Below are positions 44,940 to 55,400 of a stretch of 60,674 bases of DNA, one piece after another. This DNA is from Chthoniobacteraceae bacterium. GTDB taxonomy: Bacteria > Verrucomicrobiota > Verrucomicrobiia > Chthoniobacterales > Chthoniobacteraceae. A program made the position numbers and the translations under genes. How positions within the stretch are numbered: position 1 is the first letter of the stretch; each line of letters opens with the position of its first letter. Location: assembly GCA_028293625.1 (NCBI GenBank), contig JAQGOL010000038.1:1-60674 (forward strand). The letters run 5' to 3'. The notes below the pieces were generated by a model. The model was not told where the DNA came from. It ran no database searches and was given only the letters and a program-made list of their open reading frames with translations.

Positions 44940-45375
44940 TGAATAGATGCTCAGGTGTAAAAGTCAGGAAAGGTTCAGCGCCGGTCGGGACAGCTTTAAG
45001 TAAACCCGCAGTGCCACATTCTCTTGTGCTGTGATTTCCCAAATCATTCTTCAGACCCGGCTCTCTCTCTTGCTGCCAGTTGATGATTAGGTGGCAGTCA
45101 TGCCGCTGAAGAACCGGTAGTATGGCCCGTCAAAACATTGGGAGCACCTTCTTACTCTTACTCTTACTCTTACTCTTACTCTTACTCTTACTCTTAATCG
45201 TAATCGTAATCGTAATCTCCCTGTGCCGGCGGATTAAGATTAAGATTAAGATTAAGAGTAAGATCAAGAGGGTGAGCTTTTCCTGAAGATACATTGAACC
45301 CCTGCCGGTGTACTGGATGGTTTTTCGCTCAACTGTAGCTTTTCAATCGCGCGGGGGCCGCCAGACTTTGAGGCT
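44940..45375. other. Divergent intergenic region with hexamer element D
   Basis: About 430 bp between the Tat-protein gene and the DMT transporter. It should hold promoters for both. The only striking feature is hexamer element D; frames here are repeat-derived. Confidence 0.6.
45149..45272. repeat. Hexamer inverted-arm element D
   Basis: Left arm: seven CTTACT copies (45151-45192), one CTTAAT, three CGTAAT. Core: CTCCCTGTGCCGGCGG. Right arm: four ATTAAG copies (45233-45256) then AGTAAG and a degenerate tail AGATCAAGAGGG. The arms are of unequal length but the changes in hexamer type are mirrored (CTTACT with AGTAAG, CTTAAT with ATTAAG). The core shares CTGTGCC with element C. It lies between divergent genes. 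Confidence 0.85.
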
Positions 45376-46314
45376 GTGTCTTCACGCCCTTCTTTTACTT
45401 CCAACGAACTCTCCGGCTTGGGCGGCGGGCTGCTGGCGGTGTTTCTCTTCAGCCTCACGATGCCTATGATGCGGCTGGCCGAAGCGGATTTCCAACCGGC
45501 GGTTGTCGGCGTCGGCCGGCTGGCCATCGGCGCACCGCTCGCCGCCCTGGTGCTTGTTTTCCTGGGCTGGCCACGCATGGGCAAAGGGCAGGTGGCACGG
45601 CTTTTTTTTGTAACGGCGTGCCTGGGATTTGGATTCGCCTTTCTGCTCGCCCTGGCGCTGCGCGAAGTGCCCAGCTACCATGCGGCGATCGTCACCGGGT
45701 CGATCCCGCTTTTCACCGCGCTCATGGCGGCCTGGCGCGGCGGCCGGCGGCAAACGCCCGGCTTCTGGTGCGCGGCGCTGGCTGGTAGTATGCTGGTGGC
45801 CGGTTATGGGATAGCCAAATCCGGTTGGATATTAACCTCGGCGGATCTGATGTTGCTGCTGGCGGCAGCGGCTTGCGGGATCGGTTATGCCGAGGGCGCC
45901 AAGCTCGGGGCGGAGATCGGCCAAAGCCGGCTCGCCTGCCTGATGCCCATTGCGGCGGCTCCCTTCGCAGTGGCGCTCTGCTGGAATAAGCTGCCGGCGG
46001 ACTGGAGCCACATCGCCGTGAGTTCGTGGGTGGGGCTTCTTTACAACGCCTGGGTCAGCGCATTTGGCGCTTTCTTCTTCTGGTATGCGGCGCTCCATCG
46101 CGGCGGGACGGCGCGCGTGGGCCAGCTCCAGCTCATGCAACCCTTCTTTACGCTCTCAGTCTCCGCGATCTTCCTGCACGAAGCTGTCAGCAGAAGCGAC
46201 TGGATCACCGCCAGCCTGGTAATCGGCTGTGTCTTTACCGCGCAACGAGCCGGTCATCCACCAAGACAGAGACTCACCCATGGACCGGCACCGGCGGAGG
46301 TGACGGGGACTTGA
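45376..46314 (+). CDS. DMT family (EamA) transporter
   Basis: Encodes 312 residues from GTG 45376. Ten hydrophobic segments in two EamA halves are visible, the second opening WILTSADLMLLLAAAACGIGYAEGAKL and ending with the SLVIGCVFTAQ helix. LREVPSYHAAIVTGSIPLFTALMAAW is the conserved core of the first half. Typical substrates are amino acids, nucleobases or metabolites exported from the cell; this one is unknown. It converges on the PEP-CTERM gene 104 bp away. Confidence 0.88.
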   Translation: MSSRPSFTSNELSGLGGGLLAVFLFSLTMPMMRLAEADFQPAVVGVGRLAIGAPLAALVLVFLGWPRMGKGQVARLFFVTACLGFGFAFLLALALREVPSYHAAIVTGSIPLFTALMAAWRGGRRQTPGFWCAALAGSMLVAGYGIAKSGWILTSADLMLLLAAAACGIGYAEGAKLGAEIGQSRLACLMPIAAAPFAVALCWNKLPADWSHIAVSSWVGLLYNAWVSAFGAFFFWYAALHRGGTARVGQLQLMQPFFTLSVSAIFLHEAVSRSDWITASLVIGCVFTAQRAGHPPRQRLTHGPAPAEVTGT

Positions 46315-46418
46315 AAGACAGCGGTTCTCCTTAATTTGCACTGAATGCGCTTTCGTCGGCGCATGAGCTGATAAGCACGCGTAGCGCGGCGCCTTCGCAG
46401 AGCAGACACGTGGAACGA

Positions 46419-49400
46419 TCAAAGCCGGAGCCATGCTTCGCGGCTTGGTCCGCGAAAACGGCGCAGGCCGAGGAGCAGCAGGCCAGCCGGGAGCAGCGCG
46501 ATGGTCCCCGGCTCGGGAATAATACTTACGCTAAGGTCCACGCCGCCTACCCCGTCGTAGCTGAAGGTGCCGGTGACTCCGGCAGTCGTGATGAGCCACG
46601 AGCCGATGCTCTCCAGCCCGGTCTCCGATCCGCTCAGGCCGCTTATCACGTCGTTGTAGGTCGTGTTTGAGGCACCGGAAATAATCGTGAAGTCGAAAGC
46701 CTGGTTGTTATCGAAGGCCCACGTGCCGCCGGTGCGTGTCAGGCTGGAATGGGTGCCATCGGCGCCAAGGGTTAGTCTGATGATGGCGCCGTCGATGAAC
46801 GAGATCGCGCCGCCGGAAGTAAGCGTGCCGGAGGCTACTGTGCCCATTCCTCCTTGCAAGATGGTTCCGCTGCCGACAGTCACGTCACGCACCGCTCCGG
46901 TCCCCCCAAGGGTGCTTCCGGCATTGCTCACCGTTGCCGCGCTGGAAGAGATGGAGCCGCTGACGAGCAATGTGCCGGCGGTCACCGTCGTTGGCCCGGT
47001 GTAAATGTTCGCACCGGAGAGAGTCACCGTTCCTGCGGTGGTCTTGTTCAACGCAATCCCAAAGCCCGCGAGGATCGCGCTCACCGAGCCGCTCTGCATC
47101 TCGAAAGTGCGGCCGGGGTTTGCGCCGAGCACGGAGGTGCCACTTCCCGTGATGCTGCCGCCACCCTGCAGGGTGACTGTGCCGACCGTGTCGCTGTGGT
47201 TGGAACCGAGGTTGAAGATGGCCGTCACCCCGTTCACCGTCAGATTGCTCGTATTGGCGATCGCCCCGGTGGCTCCTTCCGCCAAGGTACCCGCCATGAC
47301 CGTCGTCGGCCCGGTGTACATGTTCACACCGGAGAGGGTTACTGTTCCTTCCGTCGTTTTGTTTAACGCAATCCCAGCGCCCGCGAGAATCGCGCTCACC
47401 GAGCCGCTCTGCATCTCGAAGGTTTGGCCGGTGTTCGCCATCAGCATGGAGGCGCCACTTCCCGTGATGCGGCCGCCACCCTGCAGGGTGACTGTGCCGA
47501 CCGTGTCGCTGTGGTTGGAACCGAGATTGAAGATGGCCGTCGCCCCGTTCACCGTCAGATTGCTCGTATTGGCAATCGCGCCGGTGGCTCCTTCCGCCAA
47601 GGTACCCGCCATGACCGCCGTCTCTCCGGTGTAAGTGTTCGCACCGGAAAGGGTGAGGGTGCCACTCCCTGACTTCGATACGCCACCAGGACCGCCGCCG
47701 ATGACACCGGAGATCGTGGTGTTGCCCGTGCCGCTGACGTTTAGTTGATTCGCGCCATTGGTCACGTTGCTTGCAACACTCAGAAGGCCACTCGTGGAAT
47801 CATTGGTCCACATCTGGGATGCACCGAGTATGATGTTGGAATTGATCGTCAGAGTCCGGGCACCGCTGGAGAGGGTAATGCCTGTGGTCGGGCTGCTCGG
47901 AGCAATGGTCAGCGAAAAGCCGTCCGAGTTGAGGCCCACGGCATTCACGCTGTCCTGCTGCGTGAGACTGCGGATCGTCATGTCCGCGCCCAGCGTTGAG
48001 CTGGCCGGCGAAGTCATCACGGCGGAATTGGAGAAAATTACGCTGGCCCCAACACCGGGCACGATTCCTTGGGACGCTCCGCCCGAGGCAGCCACCCAGT
48101 TGCTCTGAGTGCTCCCATTGGAGGCGGCCCACACCGTCGTCGCTCCAGGGAGCCCTCCGGTCCAGTAGGCTGTCGTCAAAGGGGAGATCCCGCTGGTCAA
48201 TGAAACCGCGATATCGGTGGCGGTGACCGTGGGAGTTCCGACGGTATAATCCGTGTTGTTGATGACTTTGAGGGTGTAGGTCGCGCCATTGAGGCTGCTG
48301 CCCGTGCCGCCATGGATCAAGGTGTAAGTATTCACGCCTCCGGGCAGGATGGCCCCGGGCGCCGCCGACATATTGAGTCGGACAGCGCCCGTGGCAGTCG
48401 CTGCGCCGGTCACCGCAATCTTCGCGCTGGTTGCGCTGGCGCCGATCACCCAACCCATCGCCCCGCCACTGACACTTAAAGCCGCTCCGATGGTAAGGGG
48501 CTCGTCTGAGGTGGGTACATAGGTCAAGGCGCCGTTTGCGAGCACCGTCACATTACCGGTCCCCAGGGCACTGCCATGGCGCGCGCTCAAGGTTCCGCCA
48601 TTCACCGTGGTCCCGCCGCTGTAGGTGTTGGCGCCGGCGAGCACCAACATGTTCGTTCCCGCTTTGGCCAAGGCGTTGGCCGTCGTGCCATTGCTGATTA
48701 CCCCACTCAAAGTTAGAGCGCTGCCACTGCCGCTAATCGTGCGAGTCGTCCCAGGGAGCGTTCCCAGCGAAACCGCTCCCGTCCCCAGGTTTATTGGATT
48801 ACTACCGCTCAATGCAAAGTCTCCGTTGATTTCCACGGCGTTCGCGTTGGCGTTCGCGAAACTGGTGAGGCTGCTGAGCGCGCCACCGAAAATCGTTAGC
48901 GGCCCGGCACCGAGCGCGGTGTTGCTATCCAACTCCAGCGTCCCAGCGTTGAGCACGACCCCGCCGCTGAAGCTGTTCGTACCCGACAGCGCCAGCGTCG
49001 AGGCGCCGGACTTGACCAACGTCAAGGCACCGAGGTGATCCTGGATCGGTGCGCTCAGACTGATCGAGTTACTGCCGGCGATGACGTAAAGGTTAGTCGG
49101 CGAGGTCCCCGGCTGCCGGATGACACCCGAGGCGCTGCTAATTGTCAGCACACCAGAACCGCCATTGAGGATGCCGAAGGTCTCCAAATTGTTGGTCCCC
49201 AAGGCCAGGGTGTCGGTTCCCCCTGTGTAACGCAGACTGTTGGGTGAGCGGGTCCCCGTCAGCGTGGCCCTGCCGCTTAGCGTGTAGCTGTTGTCCGCCA
49301 CCGTCCACGTGTTCTCCTCGGAAGCGGCGATCCGCGCAGGCAGAATCCGGCCCGCGGCGTCATACAGCGCGTAATCCGTCGGGCCGCCCGTGCTGGGGCC

Positions 49401-52400
49401 GGTGGTGGCCCATGGCGCGATGATTTGCCCTGCCGCCGTCTGAACCGCATTTGGCACCTGAATGAGATTAGTCGTCGTGTCCAGGTCCGAGGGAGAAGTG
49501 AAAGAGACCGTGGCTGCGTTCGCCTGACTCAGCCCGCTGATGATCAGGGTTTGCCTGTTTCCGCCGTCGGCCATGCTGGAGACCAGGTTGACATTCGTCT
49601 GGCCATTCACCAGCGCCAGGGTGCCAACGGTCTCGGCATAAACGACGCCACTTCTCGCGAGATTGCTGTAGTTGAAGGCGCCGCCGTTGGAGGTAATAAG
49701 GGCGCTGTCCCCGAGACGATTGACGCCACCTTCCGAGGCGCCGTTCGAGAGCGTCAAACGGCCGTTATTGGAGAGGAAGATGGCCCTCGAACCGTTGATC
49801 GCCCCGGTCAGGCTCGCGCCAATCGTCACTGCGCCGCCATCAATCGTAGTTGCGCCGGTATAGGTATTCGCCCCGGTCAGAGTGAGGGTGCCGCCACCTC
49901 TCTTCGTGAGACCGCCGGCGCCACCACCGATCGCGCCGCTGATCGTGGTGTTCCCGGTCCCGTCGATAGTGAGCAGGTTCGTCCCATTGGATATCTGGCC
50001 GCCGACGAGGAATTTGACAAAGAAATCAGCGTCGGTGTTGTTCGTCCACGTCTGCGCCGCGCCGAGCACCATATCGGAGTTGATCGTGACTCCCCCGGTG
50101 CCGCTCATGATATTGATGCCGTTCGCGGGACTGGCGGGGGTAATCGTCAGGGTAAATCCGTCCACGCCGAGATTCACACTGCTCGACGAATCCTGCTGGG
50201 TGAGGCTGCGGATTGTCATATCCGCGCCCAGCATCGAGGCGCTGGGTGAACTCGTGACGGCGGAATTGGAGAAAATAAGGTCGGTCGTCACGCCGGGCAC
50301 AAGGCCCTGGTTCGCTCCGCCGGAGTTCGCCACCCAGTTGCTTTGACTACTCCCATTGGAGGCAGCCCAGGAGGACGGCGCCTCGCTCAGCCCGCCCTTC
50401 CAATAGGCGGTGGTCAGAGGAGTCAGCCCACCCGTCACCGAAACGGTGAGGTCCGTGGTCGTGGCCGTGGGCGTGCCGACGGTGAAGTCGGTATTGTTCA
50501 AAACCAGTCCCAGAGAATAGGTCGCGCCGTTGAGGCTGCTGCCCGGTCCGCCATGAACCAGCGTATAAGAATTCGTGCCCGCCTGCGGCGTCGCACCGGG
50601 CACGGCGAACAGATTGAGCTTTACGGGACCGGTCGCGGTCGCCGCGTCCTTCACCGCAATCCGCGCGCTGGTCACCGTGGAACCAATCGCGCCGCCCAAG
50701 GCAGTGAATGCCCCGCCGGTGATGCTCAATGAGCCGCCGAGGATCAGCGGCGTGTCGGCCCTGGCCGCATAATTCAAGGCGGCGTCCTTGTGCACCGTCA
50801 CGCGGCCGGTGCCAAGGCCGCTCCCATGTCGGACTGTCAAAACCGATCCCGAAAAGTAGTAGCCGTCGATGGTGGTCCCGCCGCTGAAACTGTTTGCCCC
50901 CGTGAGCATCAGCGTCCCAGCCCCCTTCTTAACCAGGGCACTGGCGGTCGTTCCATCGCTGATCACTCCCCCCATAGTCAACAGGTCATTCCGGGTGCCG
51001 AAGTCGATGACAGTAGTCCCACCGATGGTGCCCAGCGTTACCGGGCCCGTCCCCAAGTCGATGGGACCACTATTGAAAAAATCGATGCCGAAATCCCCGT
51101 AAATGTTTATCGCGTTGGCGTTGGCGTTGGCGAACCTCGTGTTGGTGCCGAGCAAGCCACCGAAAATTGTGAACGGCCCACTTCCCAGCGCCGTGTTGCC
51201 GTTCAACTCCAGCGTCCCGGCATTGAGGACAAGACCACCGCTAAACGTGTTCAGGCCCGAGAGCTCCAGCGACGAGCCACCGGATTTAACCAAGGTCAAT
51301 GCCCCGCCGTGGTCCTGAATCGGGGCATTGATCGTGCCCCCACTGACGTACAGATTGGCTGGTTGGCTGCCCGGTTGCCGCACGACGCCCGAGGAAGCGG
51401 TAATCGTCAGAAAAGCACCGCCATTGAGGATCCCGAAGGTTTCCAGGTTGTTCGATCCCAAGGCCAGCGTTCCGGCTCCGGTAAATCGAAGGGTGTTGAG
51501 CGTGCGCGTTGCCGTCAGCGCGGTCCCGGAAGCGAGAGTCACATTCGCCCCCGGCATCCAATTATCCTCTGTCGAACCGGCAATTCCAGCCGGTAGAATC
51601 CGGCCCGCCCCGTCATAAATCGCGTAATCCGTCTGCGTGTTACCCCGGGCAGTCGTGGCCCATGGTCCGATGATTTGCCCCGCCGCCGTCTGAGCCGCGC
51701 CCGTCACTTTGATGATATTGGTCGTCGTGTTGACTCCCACGTTGGCTGCGGTGAAGGTGACGGTGGCCGCGTTGGTTTGGCTCAGGCCGCTGAGGGTCAG
51801 TGTCTGCACGCTTCCACGTCCAACGTTCATATCCTCGACTAATTGAACCATTGTCTGACCATTGGCGGCAGTCACCGTTCCAATCGTCTCGGCATATACC
51901 GTTGGGCCGGGAAAGTCACTGTTGTCGTAGTTGAAGATTCCGCCGTTGGAGATGATCGGGATGCCATCGCCAAGCCGGTCGCGCTCCATGTAGTACGCAG
52001 AAGAGTTGTCCAAGGTCAGGACGGCATTGTTATTGAGGACAACGCCCGACGAGGCTCTGACCGAACCTTGTCCGCCGGAGTAATGGATGGACACGGACCC
52101 GCCATTGAGCGTTGTCACGCCGGTGTAGCTGTTTTCCCCCGCCAGCGTGAGCTCTCCGGCACCGCTCTTGCTCAGGCCACCGGCACCGCTGATTGCTCCG
52201 TTGATCCTGACCGTGTCGCCACCGACCGTCAGCAGGTGTCCACCATTATCCACATCGCCTTTGACGGTGAAGCCGAAACCCGAGTTGCTCCACATCTGCG
52301 CCGCACCCATCAAGATGTTGGGTTCAATCGTCAAGCTACCGCCATTGGCGATCGTGATGCCGGCGGTGGCGCTGGTCGGGGTGATTGTCAACGTATGACC

Positions 52401-55400
52401 GTCATCGTTGTCAAGGAACACACTTGCACCCTGCATGGTGATGCTTCGCAGGGACATATCCGCACCCAGCGTCGATGAACTGGAGTTGAAAGCAGTAAAG
52501 ATGACGTCAGTCGTGGCGCCGGGCGCCAGGGGCTGGCTTGCTCCGCCCTTTGTCGCCGCCCAATTGCTTTGGGTGCTCCCGTTGGAGGCAGCCCATACGC
52601 TTATCGCTCCAGGGAGTCCCCCCGTCCAATAGGCGGTGCTCAAAGGAGTTACCCCACCGGTCACCGAAACGGTGAGATCCGTGGCCGTGACCGTGGGGGT
52701 ACTGACGGTGAAGTTGGTGTTGTTCACGACGAGGCCCATGGAATAGATCGCACCGTTGAGGCTGCTTCCCGCACCCCCATGAACCAGCGTGTAAGTATTC
52801 GTACCCGCCAGCGGCGTGACACCGGGTACCGCGAAGACATTGAGTTTCACGGTTCCCGTGGCGGTCGCCGCGCCTGTCACCGCGATCTGTGCACTGGTAG
52901 CCACGGAACCGATCGCGCCTCCCAAAGCCGTAAATGCCCCGCCGGTAACAACCAAATTCCCGCCGATAACCAGCGGCACATCCGTCGTGGCTTCGTAATT
53001 CAGGATGCCGTTAGCGATCACCGTCACGCTGCCCAGACCCAAGGCGCTGCCGCTGCGTGCAATCAAGGTCCCGGGATCACCGAAGGTGCCGCCATTCATC
53101 GTGGTTCCGCCGGTATAAGTATTGGCCCCGGAGAGCACCAGTGTGCCACTGCCCGCTTTGGAGATCGCGTTGGCCGTGGTCCCATTGCTGATCACCCCGC
53201 CCAGTGTGAGACGCTTGGAATTGATGGTAATCGTCCGCGTCGTCCCAACCGCAGTGCCTAGCGAAATCGCGCCGGTTCCCAGGTTCATCAGCGTATAGCC
53301 GTTGCAGGTGAAATCTCCATTGAAGATCACCTCGTTGTGGTTGGCGTTCACGAAATTCGTATCCGTATCGAGCACGCCACCATAAATTGTCAGGGGGCCC
53401 GTGCCCATCGCGGTCTTGCTGTTCAGCGTCAGCGTCCCAGCATTAAGCACAATGCCTCCGGTAAAGCTGTTTGGACCCGATAGCGTTAGCGTGGAGGCCC
53501 CAGCCTTTACCAGGGTCAGGGCTCCGCCGTGATCCTGGATTGGGGCGCTGATGTCGATGGAGAAGCTGGTGCCGGTGGTGACATAGAGATTGGCGGCCGC
53601 AGTGCCCGGTTGGCGCACGACGCCCGAGGAGCTGTTGATCTTCAAGCCACCGCCGAGGATCCCGAAAGTCTCGAGGTTATTGGCCCCCATGGCCAGTATG
53701 CCGCTCAACCCCGTATAGCGAAGGCTGTTCAACGTGCGCGTTGCCGTCAACGTGCCCGAGTCACTCAGGGTGACATTGGTTGCCGGCACCCATGTCGGTT
53801 CCGGAGAGGCCGCGATCCCAGCGGGCAGGATCTTGCCGGCGGCGTCGTACGTGGCGTAATCCACCACACCAAATGTCCTCGTGTCGGAACTGGTGGTGGC
53901 CCATGGACCGATAATTTGCCCCGCTGGCGTTGGTGGGGCACCCGCTACCTGAATGACGTCGGTCGCCGCGTTTGGTCCCACCTGCGCCACCGCGAAATTA
54001 ACCGTGGCCGCGTTCGCCTGATTGAGCCCTCCGAACGTCAGCCTCTGGGTATTGCTGCCGCCCAACATGTTGTTTAGCAGGTTCACATTCGTCTGGCCAT
54101 TATTGATGGCCAGTGTTCCCGCGGCTTCGGTATAAGACAGTGAGGCGCCAGGGTCATTGCTGTAGATGAAGTTTCCTCCATTGGAAGCGATAGAGGCGTC
54201 GTCTCCGATGCGATTAAAACTCCCATCGGGAGACCCATTCAACAGCATTAATGTAGCGTTGTTGTTGAGGGTAATGCTTGTTGAGGCTCTGATTGAGCCC
54301 GTCCCAAAAATCATCACATCACCATCGTTGATCGTCGTCGCGCCAGTGTACGTATTCGCGCCCGAGAGCCTCAAATTGGTGGCGCTCATGGTCAGGCCTC
54401 CGGAGCCGCCGCCGATTGCTCCGGAAATCGTGATGAACCTGCCCGCAAGCGTCAGCAGGTTCGCGCCATTGTCTACCCTGCCGTTGACCGTCAAGTAGCC
54501 AGAAGAGGAGAAGTTTGCCCATGTCTGGGCTGCGCCAAGCACGACACTGGAATTGATCGTGAGATCCCCGGTACGGCTGACCATCGTTATACCCGCCGTC
54601 GGGCTGCCCGGGGTGATGGTCAGCGAAAAGCCGTCGGCGTTTAAACTCACGGGATTGGCGGTATCCTGCTGGGTCAGGCTGCGGATCGTCATATCCGCCC
54701 CCAGCCTCGAGCTGGCCGGCGAAGTCGTGACCGTGGTATTGGAGAAAATCACATCGGTTTCGGCGCCGGGAATCAGTGCCTGGTTCGCTCCTCCCGGGGT
54801 CGCCACCCAATTGCTCTGGGTGCTCCCATTGGAGGCGGCCCACGTGGACGGGGCTCCGCTCAGGCCGCCTTTCCAATAGGCGGTGGAAAGGGCGGTCGCG
54901 CTCAGGTCGGTAGCCGCGGCCGCGGGGCTGCCAACGCCGATGGCAGTGGCCCCGCCGTCGGGCACCGCGATCCGCGCACTCATCGCCGTGGAGCGGATCG
55001 CGCCGTCCAAATTCGTCCCCGCTCCGCCCGTCAGACTGAACGCGCCACCGATGACCAGCGGTGTGTCCGCGCCGGCCGGATAATTGAAGGCCGTGTTTGC
55101 TCCTATCGTCACGCTGCCGCTGACCAGCTCACTACCGCTAAGCAGCCTCAAGGGTCTGCCTGTCACCGTGGTTTTACCGTTATCAGTATCCCCTTGGAGT
55201 TGCAACGGGTCGCAGATGATCTCAACTGCATTGGTTGCCGTCAACGTGTTCAGAATCTCAATGCTGCCTCTGCCGCCGCCGCTGCTCACCTTGAGCGCAT
55301 TACCACCGGTGGCGGCGACGAAGTAGAGTCCTTCCGTAATCGTGAAGTTGATCCCGAAGATGTTGCTGTTGGCATCAATCCCAATCGGATTGCCCGCTAC

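Noticed and set aside
41155-45272. Hexamer tracts as a CRISPR array
   Set aside because: The repeats are 6 bp with no unique spacers and no cas genes are nearby.
46315-46418. Terminator between converging DMT and PEP-CTERM genes
   Set aside because: Only a 6-bp stem (ATGCGC/GCGCAT) without a T-run was found.
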